Part shown: one piece after another, positions 9,479 through 16,045 of the stretch
How the letters are laid out: every line of letters begins with the position of its first letter
Position numbering within the stretch: the stretch's first letter is position 1
Assembly: GCF_003319125.1 (NCBI RefSeq)
Contig: NZ_QOHG01000003.1
Location: forward strand, 276,579 to 340,578
Source of the DNA: Blastococcus sp. TF02A-26
Lineage (GTDB): Bacteria; Actinomycetota; Actinomycetes; Mycobacteriales; Geodermatophilaceae
DNA length: 64,000 nucleotides
Direction of reading: 5' to 3'
Position numbers and translations under genes: made by a program
The notes under the pieces: model-generated
Told to the model about the DNA's origin: nothing
The model's input: only the letters and a program-made list of their open reading frames with translations
Databases searched by the model: none

Positions 9479-10020
9479 GTGGCGGGTGGCCGGCCCGCCC
9501 GGTCGAGCAGGAGCAGCGCGTAGCCGGCGAGCGAGGGGCTGTCGGTGAACCGGCCGTCGCCGATCATCGCGCGCAGCTCGGCCTCGGACACGAACGCGTG
9601 CCGCATGTCGGCCTCGCTGGCCTCGCGGGCGGTGGGACCGGGGGTGAGGTCGGTCGCCAGCCAGACGTCGAACTCCTGCGTGGACAGGCCGGAGGCGAGG
9701 TCCAGGTGGCCCAGGTGGCGCAGCTCGCCCGCGCGCAGACCGGTCTCCTCGGCGAGCTCGGCCCGGGCCAGCTCCTCCGGCGTCCCGCCGGCGCCCTGCG
9801 GCCAGCCGCCCTGGGGGAACTCCCACGCCCGGCGGCCGACGGGGTGGCGGTACTGCTCGACCAGCCAGAGACCGTCGCGTTCCCAGGCGAGGACGAGGGC
9901 GAAGTCCGCCTTCTCGACGACGCCGTAGATGCTGGAGGACCCGTCGACGAGCTCGACGGTGTCCTCCCGGACGCGGATCCACGGGTTCCGGTAGACCTCC
10001 CGGCTGCTGGTCTGGCGCAT
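9475..10020 (-). CDS. NUDIX hydrolase (ADP-ribose pyrophosphatase-like)
   Basis: A 181-residue NUDIX protein. The Nudix box lies near residues 85-108 (GGTPEELARAELAEETGL), with the catalytic glutamates in place but Ala where the consensus REUxEE has Arg. The preceding YRHPVGRRAWEFPQGGWPQG is the substrate-binding segment common in ADP-ribose/ADP-sugar pyrophosphatases, followed by GLSTQEFDVWLATDL. It probably hydrolyses a nucleoside-diphosphate derivative in the cytoplasm. ATG 10020 is used; an upstream alternative would add about 40 residues of unrelated composition. It is the first gene of the NUDIX-SulP-MerR run and is divergent from the DUF1992 gene, with only 37 bp between starts. Confidence 0.85.
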   Translation of the reverse strand: MRQTSSREVYRNPWIRVREDTVELVDGSSSIYGVVEKADFALVLAWERDGLWLVEQYRHPVGRRAWEFPQGGWPQGAGGTPEELARAELAEETGLRAGELRHLGHLDLASGLSTQEFDVWLATDLTPGPTAREASEADMRHAFVSEAELRAMIGDGRFTDSPSLAGYALLLLDRAGRPPAT

Positions 10021-10057
10021 GTGCCCGAGCCTCGCAGAACGGGGACCATGGGACCCG

Positions 10058-10528
10058 ATGACCGACCGGAAACCCCAGGGCGTCTCGTTCGAGACCTGGG
10101 TGGAGCAGCAGATCCGGCAGGCCCAGGAGCGCGGCGCGTTCACCGGCCTGCCCGGCGCGGGGAAGCCGCTGCAGATCGATCCCGAGCAGACGGCCTACGA
10201 CTGGGCGCTGGCCAAGGCCCGCCGCGAGGGCGTGCAGACCGCGGACATGCTGCCGCCGGGCCTGCGGCTGCGCCGCGAGCGCGACGAGCTGCCCGAGCGC
10301 GTGCTGCGGCTGCCGAGCGAGGACGCCGTCCGGGCGGTGGCGGAGGACTACAACGCGCGGGTGGAGGCCTTCTGGCGGCGGCCGGCGGAGAGCCGCTGGG
10401 CGGCGGTGCCGGGCCTGGCTGACGTCGAGGGGCTCGTCGGGCACTGGACGGCGCACCGGCCGCCGCCCCCGCCACCGGTCGAGCAGCCCCCGCCGGCGCC
10501 GCGCCGGCGGTGGTGGCGCCGCGGGTGA
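10058..10528 (+). CDS. DUF1992 (DnaJ homologue subfamily C member 28-like) protein
   Basis: A 156-residue protein whose first 110 residues match DUF1992: SFETWVEQQIRQAQERGAF, LPGAGKPL and the charged helix around LRLRRERDELPERV. The C-terminus is a proline-rich tail ending in a tryptophan/arginine cluster. The family is found in bacteria and in animal DNAJC28, but its role is not established. The HPD motif of true DnaJ proteins is absent, so a co-chaperone function should not be assumed. ATG 10058 is taken; an earlier in-frame start at 10019 overlaps the divergent NUDIX start. Confidence 0.8.
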   Translation: MTDRKPQGVSFETWVEQQIRQAQERGAFTGLPGAGKPLQIDPEQTAYDWALAKARREGVQTADMLPPGLRLRRERDELPERVLRLPSEDAVRAVAEDYNARVEAFWRRPAESRWAAVPGLADVEGLVGHWTAHRPPPPPPVEQPPPAPRRRWWRRG

Positions 10529-10615
10529 TCCCGCGGTTGTGCCCCTGGCGAACGCCCGCGTCGGGATCACGGCCGGGGGTAGGCAGGGCGTGTCCGTTCC
10601 GACGAGAGGACCGTC

Positions 10616-10777
10616 ATGTCCGAGGTACCAGGCACCGATCGCGACCAGGCCCGGAGGAACGTCGAGGAGGAGACCCCGACCGCGCCCGAGGACGTCGCGG
10701 GCGCCACCGATCCCGGCGAGGAGACCACGGGGGACGAGGCGAAGCCCTCGCCCGGCCCCACCGAGCCCCTGACCTGA
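10616..10777 (+). CDS. Small acidic hypothetical protein (53 aa)
   Basis: A 53-residue, glutamate/aspartate/threonine-rich protein (MSEVPGTDRDQARRNVEEE at the start, ending in EPLT) with no hydrophobic core, so it is expected to be disordered. It has a good ribosome binding site (GAGAGGA, 6 bases before ATG) and is followed directly by a perfect 15-bp hairpin, which supports a real monocistronic gene. I do not recognise a family. Small acidic proteins of this kind are common in desiccation- and radiation-tolerant actinobacteria, but no function can be assigned. Confidence 0.6.
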   Translation: MSEVPGTDRDQARRNVEEETPTAPEDVAGATDPGEETTGDEAKPSPGPTEPLT

Positions 10778-10782
10778 ACGCA

Positions 10783-10816
10783 CCCCGGCCACCCCTCCGG
10801 AGAGGGGTGGCCGGGG
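10783..10816. terminator. Bidirectional terminator-like hairpin
   Basis: Perfect 15-bp inverted repeat (arms 10783-10797 and 10802-10816, CCCCGGCCACCCCTC and its complement) with a 4-base loop. It lies between the convergent stops of the small acidic gene (10777) and the SnoaL-like gene (10826). No U-tract follows, which is usual in very GC-rich actinobacteria. Confidence 0.75.
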
Positions 10817-10825
10817 TCGTCTCCC

Positions 10826-11191
10826 TCAGGACGTCGGCACCCGGTCGAGGAAGCCGAGGACGGTGCGGATCCGTCCGTCGGCGTCGACGACCGCGACGTC
10901 GAACCCGGTGATCGGCGGCTCGTCGCCCTCCGGGCCGAGGTGCCACGTGAAACGCAGCTGGTCGTGGTGGGCGTCGGCGGGTCCGGCCAGCCGGAAGACG
11001 AAGCCGGGGAACTGCTGCTGGACGGCGGCGATCGTCGCCTCGATGGCCGCGCGCCCCTCGGCGTCGACCAGGGGATCGGTGTAGCGGGCGTCGGGGCTGA
11101 ACACCTCGGCGACGGCCCTGCGCCGGGCCGCGGGATCGGTCTGGTTCCAGGCGGCGATGTAGCGCTCGGCGTGAGCGGCGGTGGCGGTCAT
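10826..11191 (-). CDS. SnoaL-like / nuclear transport factor 2 fold protein
   Basis: A 121-residue protein of the SnoaL-like cone fold: N-terminal helices ERYIAAWNQTDPAARRRAVAEVF, then FSPDARYTDPLVDAEGRAAI and strand-rich FRLAGPADAHHDQLRFTWHLGP. This fold hosts isomerases, cyclases and binding proteins; the Asp and His residues of the pocket are present, but no reaction can be named. It is 17 bp downstream of a small membrane-protein gene on the same strand and probably cotranscribed with it. ATG 11191 has GAGGAG upstream. Confidence 0.8.
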   Translation of the reverse strand: MTATAAHAERYIAAWNQTDPAARRRAVAEVFSPDARYTDPLVDAEGRAAIEATIAAVQQQFPGFVFRLAGPADAHHDQLRFTWHLGPEGDEPPITGFDVAVVDADGRIRTVLGFLDRVPTS

Positions 11192-11208
11192 GTCGGTCTC
11201 CTCGGATC

Positions 11209-11607
11209 TCAGGAGCGGCGGAGGGCGGTGAGCTGGACGGCGGCGAAGCCCGCGACGACGGCGGCCTGCAGGAGCACCCACGCCGTCCCCACGCCGGTGA
11301 GCGAGAGCACCCCGGCGACGACGACGGCGACGCTGCCGGCCGCCCACAGCGCGTTGGCCGCGACGACGGCCTCGGTGGCGACGGCGGGCACGGCCGGGCG
11401 GGCCGCGACCAGGGCGACGGCGACGCCGTAGGCGAGCAGGAAGGCGCCGAGCCCGCGCAGCGTCCCGGGAGGGGCGCCGAGCAGGTCGTGCAGGAGCGGT
11501 GCCGCGAGCAGGTACGCGGCGCCGTTGGCCCCGGTGACGGCGGCGTCGAGGCGCAGCGCCAGGCGGAGCAGGTCGAGGGGGCGGCGGGTGGCGGTGGTCA
11601 TCGTCAT
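11209..11607 (-). CDS. Small four-helix membrane protein, unknown function
   Basis: A 132-residue hydrophobic protein with four predicted membrane segments (roughly 22-42, 50-70, 73-93 and 98-120), short loops and a positively charged N-terminus (MTMTTATRRPLDLLRLALR), suggesting an inside-facing start. It resembles the DUF-type integral membrane proteins often found beside XRE or SnoaL genes in actinobacteria, but I cannot name a family. It is divergent from the XRE regulator (11695), so that regulator may control it. Two in-frame ATG codons (11607, 11601) are possible starts. Confidence 0.7.
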   Translation of the reverse strand: MTMTTATRRPLDLLRLALRLDAAVTGANGAAYLLAAPLLHDLLGAPPGTLRGLGAFLLAYGVAVALVAARPAVPAVATEAVVAANALWAAGSVAVVVAGVLSLTGVGTAWVLLQAAVVAGFAAVQLTALRRS

Positions 11608-11694
11608 GCCGGGAAACGTCGCGGCCGCAGGGAACGGCGTCGATTACCTCCGGGGTAAGCGACGGCGGCTCCCGGCCTCGCTAGCGTCCGCGGC

Positions 11695-12474
11695 GTGACC
11701 ACCGCCGTCCGCCCGCCCGTGGGCGACCTGCTGCGCGACTGGCGCCGCCGTCGCCGGCTCTCCCAGCTCGACCTGGCCAGCGAGGCGGGCGTCTCGACCC
11801 GGCACCTCAGCTTCGTCGAGACCGGACGTGCCCGGCCCAGCCGCGAGATGGTGCTGCACCTCGCCGACCAGCTCGAGGTGCCGCTGCGGGAGCGCAACGA
11901 GCTGCTGCTGGCCGCCGGTTTCGCCCCTGCCTACGGGCACCGCGGGCTGGACCACCCGGACATGGCCGCGGTCACCCGGGCGCTGGACCTGGTGCTCCGT
12001 GCCTACGAGCCGTACCCGGCCCTCGTGGTCGACCGCTCCTGGGAGCTGGTGATGGCGAACGCGACGGTCGACCTGCTCACCGCGGGCGCGGCCCCGTACC
12101 TGCTCGAGCCGCCGGTCAACGTGCTGCGGCTCAGCCTGCACCCCGACGGGCTGGCCCCGCGGATCGGGAACCTGCCGCAGTGGCGGGGGCACGTGCTGCA
12201 CCGGCTGGGCCGCGAGGCGGCGCTGACCGGGGACCCCGCCCTGGCGGCGCTGCACCGCGAGCTGGCCGCGCTGCCCGGCGGCACCGACCGGACGACGCCC
12301 GACGGCATCGTCGTCCCGCTGCGGCTGCGCACCGACGACGGCGTGCTCTCGTTCGTCAGCACGGTGACCACCTTCGGCACCGCCGTGGACGTGACCGCCG
12401 CGGAGCTGAGCGTCGAGGCGTTCCTGCCCGCCGACGCGGCGACGGCCGAGGCGCTGCGGGCCTCAGTCGGCTGA
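11695..12474 (+). CDS. XRE family regulator with MmyB-like ligand-binding domain
   Basis: A 259-residue regulator. Residues 8-65 form an HTH_3 domain (LLRDWRRRRRLSQLDLASEAGVS, then TGRARPSREMVLHLADQLEVPLRERNELL). Residues about 85-255 are the MmyB-like domain, with the typical segments YPALVVDRSWELVMAN and LRLSLHPDGLAPRI. This domain binds fatty-acid-like ligands in related structures. GTG 11695 fits the start of the HTH. It is divergent from the small membrane protein and SnoaL genes, which are its most likely targets. The 3' end overlaps the convergent 50-aa gene by 12 bp. Confidence 0.87.
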   Translation: MTTAVRPPVGDLLRDWRRRRRLSQLDLASEAGVSTRHLSFVETGRARPSREMVLHLADQLEVPLRERNELLLAAGFAPAYGHRGLDHPDMAAVTRALDLVLRAYEPYPALVVDRSWELVMANATVDLLTAGAAPYLLEPPVNVLRLSLHPDGLAPRIGNLPQWRGHVLHRLGREAALTGDPALAALHRELAALPGGTDRTTPDGIVVPLRLRTDDGVLSFVSTVTTFGTAVDVTAAELSVEAFLPADAATAEALRASVG

Positions 12475-12615
12475 CCGGGCCTCCTCGGCCTCCTTCGCCT
12501 CCAGCTCGCGGGTGGCCATGCCGCCGTGCCCGCCCTCGTCGTACTGGCCCGGGCGGAGGTTGTTGCCCCCCTCCCCGTGCTCCCCGGTCTCGGTCTCCTC
12601 GCGCGGTCCGCTCAT
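12463..12615 (-). CDS. Small hydrophilic hypothetical protein (50 aa)
   Basis: A 50-residue, Gly/Glu-rich, fully hydrophilic protein (MSGPREETETGEHGEGGNN at the start, ending EAEEARSAD). A purine-rich GGGAGAGGGCAGGG lies upstream of ATG 12615. It overlaps the convergent XRE gene by 12 bp and is 29 bp downstream of the WYL regulator. The composition recalls small stress-related hydrophilins, but I recognise no family. Confidence 0.5.
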   Translation of the reverse strand: MSGPREETETGEHGEGGNNLRPGQYDEGGHGGMATRELEAKEAEEARSAD

Positions 12616-12644
12616 GCCGCGTCCCTGCCCTCTCCCGGCCGGGA

Positions 12645-13613
12645 TCAGTCGCCGTAGCGGGCGGCGATCGCGGCGGCGCGGTCGCGCAGCGCGGTGCGCA
12701 GCTCCGGCGGGTCGAGGACCTCCGCGTCGGTGGCGAGCCGCCACATCGCCCAGAGCGCGTGCCGGACGTCCTGGAAGGTGACCTCCAGCCGCAGCCGGCC
12801 GTCGGGATCGACCCGCTCCGTGCCGACGGCGAGGGCGGTGCCCACCAGCTCGTCGCGCCGGGCCGGGGTCAGGAGGAGGGTGACCGCGACCCGGTCCCCG
12901 CCGGTCCGGAACCTCGTGCCGCGCTCGCGCCAGATCCCCTCCAGATCGACCTGGTCCGGCCGCTGTGCGGGTTCGTCGAGCTCCTCGGCGGCCAGCACCC
13001 GGGACAGCCGGTACGTCCGGTCCTCGCCGGCGCGCCGGGCCAGGAGGTACCCCTGCCCGCGGACGGTGACGAGGCCGATCGGGTCCACCGTGCGTTCCCG
13101 CGGCGGCTGGTCCAGCGCGGCGTAGCGGATGCGCAGCCGGTGCCCGTGGATCACCGCCCGCCGCACCTCGGCCACGACGGCGTCGGGGACCTCCTCGGGC
13201 TCCGCGCGGCGCTCGAGCAGGTCGGTCTCCGGGTCCACGAGCAGGCGGGCGGTCATCCCGACCGCTGCGTCCCGGTGGCTGTCGGGGAGCGCGTCGACCA
13301 CCTTGAGCATCGCCGTGGCCAGGGCCGATCCGAGGCCGAACGCCTGCGCGCCGGCCCGGGACCCGGCGACCAGCAGCGCGAGCGCCTCCTCGGCGTCGAG
13401 CCCGGTGAGCTCGGTCCGGAACCCCGGCAGCAGCGCGAAGCCGCCGTGCCGGCCGCGCTCGGCGTAGACCGGGACCCCGGCAGCCGACAGCGCCTCGACG
13501 TCCCGGAGCACCGTGCGGGTGGACACCTCGAGCTCGCGGGCCAGGGCGGCCGCGGACAACCGACCGCGCTGGCGCAGCAGCAGGATCAGCGCCACCAGCC
13601 GGTCGGCACGCAC
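12645..13613 (-). CDS. YafY/WYL-domain transcriptional regulator
   Basis: A 322-residue regulator: N-terminal HTH_11 (residues 2-58, RADRLVALILLLRQRGRLSA, VSTRTVLRDVEALSAAGVP), WYL domain (about 140-215; RIRYAALDQPPRERTVDPIGLV, with WYL replaced by GYLLARR) and C-terminal WCX extension. WYL regulators often sense nucleotides or nucleic-acid ligands. GTG 13613 is the natural start. The gene diverges from a RidA-family gene, and a perfect 9-bp inverted repeat lies between them, so it probably represses or activates that gene and itself. Confidence 0.87.
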   Translation of the reverse strand: MRADRLVALILLLRQRGRLSAAALARELEVSTRTVLRDVEALSAAGVPVYAERGRHGGFALLPGFRTELTGLDAEEALALLVAGSRAGAQAFGLGSALATAMLKVVDALPDSHRDAAVGMTARLLVDPETDLLERRAEPEEVPDAVVAEVRRAVIHGHRLRIRYAALDQPPRERTVDPIGLVTVRGQGYLLARRAGEDRTYRLSRVLAAEELDEPAQRPDQVDLEGIWRERGTRFRTGGDRVAVTLLLTPARRDELVGTALAVGTERVDPDGRLRLEVTFQDVRHALWAMWRLATDAEVLDPPELRTALRDRAAAIAARYGD

Positions 13614-13630
13614 GCGGAGAACGTACGGCC

Positions 13631-13655
13631 AATCACGACAGAGGGTGTCGTGATT
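13631..13655. promoter_or_regulatory. Palindromic operator between WYL regulator and RidA gene
   Basis: Perfect inverted repeat AATCACGAC - 7 bases - GTCGTGATT, starting 18 bp upstream of the WYL regulator start and 54 bp before the RidA ATG. Its position in the divergent intergenic region makes it the likely binding site of the WYL regulator. Confidence 0.6.
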
Positions 13656-13708
13656 CGTCGGCAGTCTGCTCCCACGACACCGATCGAGCGGATGGAGGAG
13701 ACGTGGGC

Positions 13709-14104
13709 ATGGAGCGGACGAGGGTGAACCCGTGGCCGTGGTCGGAGGCACTCGGCTACGACCAGGGAGAGCTCGTCTCGGGGCACGGCCGGACGCTGTA
13801 CTGCGCGGGGCAGACGGCGACGAGCGGCGACGGCGTCCCGCAGCACGAGGGGGACATGGCGGCCCAGTTGGCGCTGAGCCTGGACAACCTGGAGGCGGTC
13901 CTCGCCAGGGCCGGCATGTCGCTGGCCGACCTCGTCCGGCTGACCGTCTACACGACCGACGTCGACCTGCTCCTGGAGCACTACGGCGTGCTGGCCGGGC
14001 GGCTGGGTGCGGCCGGCGTGGCGGCGAGCAGCACCCTGCTGGGCGTGACCCGGCTGGCGATCCCCTCCCTCCTGGTCGAGCTGGAGGGCACCGCGGTCGC
14101 CTGA
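13709..14104 (+). CDS. RidA/YjgF family protein
   Basis: A 131-residue single-domain RidA-like protein. Features include YCAGQTATSGDGVPQHEGD near residues 32-50, the helix MAAQLALSLDNLEAVLARAG and the segment LVRLTVYTTDVDLLLEHY. The catalytic Arg of true RidA (in the x-R-x-C/A motif near residue 105) is not evident; the corresponding segment reads ASSTLLGVTRLA, so it may belong to a RidA subgroup with another role. ATG 13709 lies 8 bases after GGAGGAG; GTG 13703 is too close to it. It is divergent from the WYL regulator and followed by a palindromic repeat. Confidence 0.8.
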   Translation: MERTRVNPWPWSEALGYDQGELVSGHGRTLYCAGQTATSGDGVPQHEGDMAAQLALSLDNLEAVLARAGMSLADLVRLTVYTTDVDLLLEHYGVLAGRLGAAGVAASSTLLGVTRLAIPSLLVELEGTAVA

Positions 14105-14118
14105 GGTTCCGCCCGGAA

Positions 14119-14158
14119 CGCTCGTGCTCTGCCCCACATACGGGGCAGAGCACGAGCG
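14119..14158. repeat. Palindromic intergenic repeat, copy A
   Basis: Arms 14119-14135 and 14142-14158 (CGCTCGTGCTCTGCCCC and its perfect complement) with loop ACATAC. It lies between the convergent RidA and hyuB genes, followed by GTCCGCGGAG. Other copies are at 26137, 31450 and 38895. It can act as a bidirectional terminator. Confidence 0.8.
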
Positions 14159-14170
14159 TCCGCGGAGGTA

Positions 14171-16045
14171 CTACCGGAGGACGTCGAACTCGTTGAACGC
14201 AGCGCCGCCGGAGAGCCTCGCGTAGCCGGGGCCGCGGTCGAAGAACGGCTGCTCGCCGGTGCGGGCCGCGCGCATCTCGTCCCGGAGCGCCGCCGTCGCC
14301 GCCTCGTCGGCCGAGCCGTCGTCGAGGACCACGACGCCGTAGTCCTCGCGGGCGCCGGCCACGGAGACCTTGCGCCACGCGATGTCGCGCAACACCTCCT
14401 CGACCGGGCGGTCCAGCGGGTCGCCCCAGCCCCCGCCCCCGGTGGTCCGGATCCGGACGACGGTGCCGGCCGGCAGCGGCTCGGCGTCGGCGAGGGCGTC
14501 CACGTCGTGTTCGCCGGGTCCGCCCGGGTCGACGGTGATCTGGAACGGCCGTCCGGCCCTGCCGCCGTTGACGCCCCAGCAGGCGAGGATCGAGCGGTCG
14601 GCGATCGACATGAAGTGGGCGTCGCGCAGCACCCGGATGTGCTTCTCGTAGCCGCAGCCACCGCGGTGGCGCCCGGGCCCGCCGGAGTCCATGGCCAGGC
14701 CGAGCCGCTCCACCCTCAGCGGGAAGCGGGACTCGGTGAACTCGGTGGGCAGGTTCCGGGAGTCGGGGACGACGTGGATGGTGTCCTCGCCGTCGGCGTA
14801 GTACCGGCCGCCCGAGCCGCCGCCGAGCACCTCGCGCATGAGGTACGGGTTGCCGTCGTGATCGGTGCCGTAGACGCCGGTGTAGCGGATCGTCTCCTGG
14901 TCGGCGGGCATCCGGCCGCCGGTTGCCTTGGCCAGCACGCCCGCGAGCACGCCGAGCAGCCGGAGGATGACGAAGGTCCGCGCGTTGGTGGGCGCCGGGA
15001 AGATCGGCGTCAGCAGCGTGCCCTTCTCCGGGAAGCGCATCTCGATCAGGGGGACGACGCCCTCGTTGACGTCCAGCTGCGCCATCCGCTCCGGCGTCGC
15101 GGCGAGGTTGCGCAGGATCGGCGCCAGCCACTTCTTGAGGAAGTTGCCGTCGGCGTAGTCGCCGCAGTGGTTGATCGGGCCCTTGGCCTGGGGGCCGGTG
15201 CCGGTGAAGTCGATGACCAGCGGCACGTCGGCGGAGGAGTCCATGGTCAGCGTGATCCGCTGGCGGTGGAGCTTGGGCTCCTCGACCCCGTCGTGCTCGG
15301 CGTAGTCCTCCCAGACGTAGGTGCCGTCGGGGATCTGGCTCAGGATCTCCCGCCGGTAGACCTCGGTGGAGTTGCTCAGGATCGCCTCGAAGCAGGCCTC
15401 CACCGCGGCGACGCCGTACCGGTCGAACAGCTCGCCCAGCCGCCGGGCGCCGGCCAGGCAGGCCGAGCACTCCGCGTCCAGGTCGGCGGCCAGCGAGTCG
15501 GGCATCCGGGAGTTGCGCGTCATGATCTTCAGCGCGCTCTCGTTGGGCACGCCCCGGTCCCACAGCTTGATCGGCGGGACCATCAGGCCCTCCTCGAACA
15601 CCGAGGTCGCCGCCGACGGCATCGAGCCGGGCACCGCGCCGCCGATGTCGTCGTGGTGGCCGAAGGCCTGCACGAACGCCACCACCTCCGGCGCTCCGGT
15701 GTCGGGGTTGCCGGCGAACACCGGCACGGTGACGCAGAGGTCGGGCAGGTGCCCGATCCCGCCCTCGGACAGGTAGACGTCGTTGTGGAAGTAGACGTCG
15801 CCGACGTTCATCGTCTCGATCGGGTAGTCGCGCACCACCGGCTGCACCAGCGCCGAGTACGAGCGGCCGGTGAGCTTGCGCAGCTGCCGGTCGTGGATGC
15901 CGGCGCGGAAGTCGTGGGCGTCGCGGATCATCGGCGAGCGCGAGGTGCGCCCGATCGCCGTCTCCACCTCGCGCTCGATCGCGGCGAGCGTGCCCGCGAC
16001 GATCTCGACGAGGACCGGGTCGGCGTCCACCTTCTGCTCGGTCAC
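14171..16045 (-). CDS. hyuB: Hydantoinase B / N-methylhydantoinase beta-type subunit
   Basis: A 624-residue HyuB-family protein. Diagnostic segments: DPVLVEIVAGTLAAIEREVE at the N-terminus, SPMIRDAHDFRAG, GDVYFHNDVYLSEGGIGHLPD, the metal-site-like FGHHDDIGG, and the C-terminal SGGPGRHRGGCGYE and TTGGGGWGDPLDRP. With HyuA it forms the ATP-dependent hydantoinase/5-oxoprolinase/acetone carboxylase-type enzyme; the substrate (hydantoin, N-methylhydantoin, 5-oxoproline or caprolactam) is not determined. Its GTG start at 16045 overlaps the hyuA stop (GTGA), so the two are translationally coupled. Confidence 0.9.
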   Translation of the reverse strand: MTEQKVDADPVLVEIVAGTLAAIEREVETAIGRTSRSPMIRDAHDFRAGIHDRQLRKLTGRSYSALVQPVVRDYPIETMNVGDVYFHNDVYLSEGGIGHLPDLCVTVPVFAGNPDTGAPEVVAFVQAFGHHDDIGGAVPGSMPSAATSVFEEGLMVPPIKLWDRGVPNESALKIMTRNSRMPDSLAADLDAECSACLAGARRLGELFDRYGVAAVEACFEAILSNSTEVYRREILSQIPDGTYVWEDYAEHDGVEEPKLHRQRITLTMDSSADVPLVIDFTGTGPQAKGPINHCGDYADGNFLKKWLAPILRNLAATPERMAQLDVNEGVVPLIEMRFPEKGTLLTPIFPAPTNARTFVILRLLGVLAGVLAKATGGRMPADQETIRYTGVYGTDHDGNPYLMREVLGGGSGGRYYADGEDTIHVVPDSRNLPTEFTESRFPLRVERLGLAMDSGGPGRHRGGCGYEKHIRVLRDAHFMSIADRSILACWGVNGGRAGRPFQITVDPGGPGEHDVDALADAEPLPAGTVVRIRTTGGGGWGDPLDRPVEEVLRDIAWRKVSVAGAREDYGVVVLDDGSADEAATAALRDEMRAARTGEQPFFDRGPGYARLSGGAAFNEFDVLR

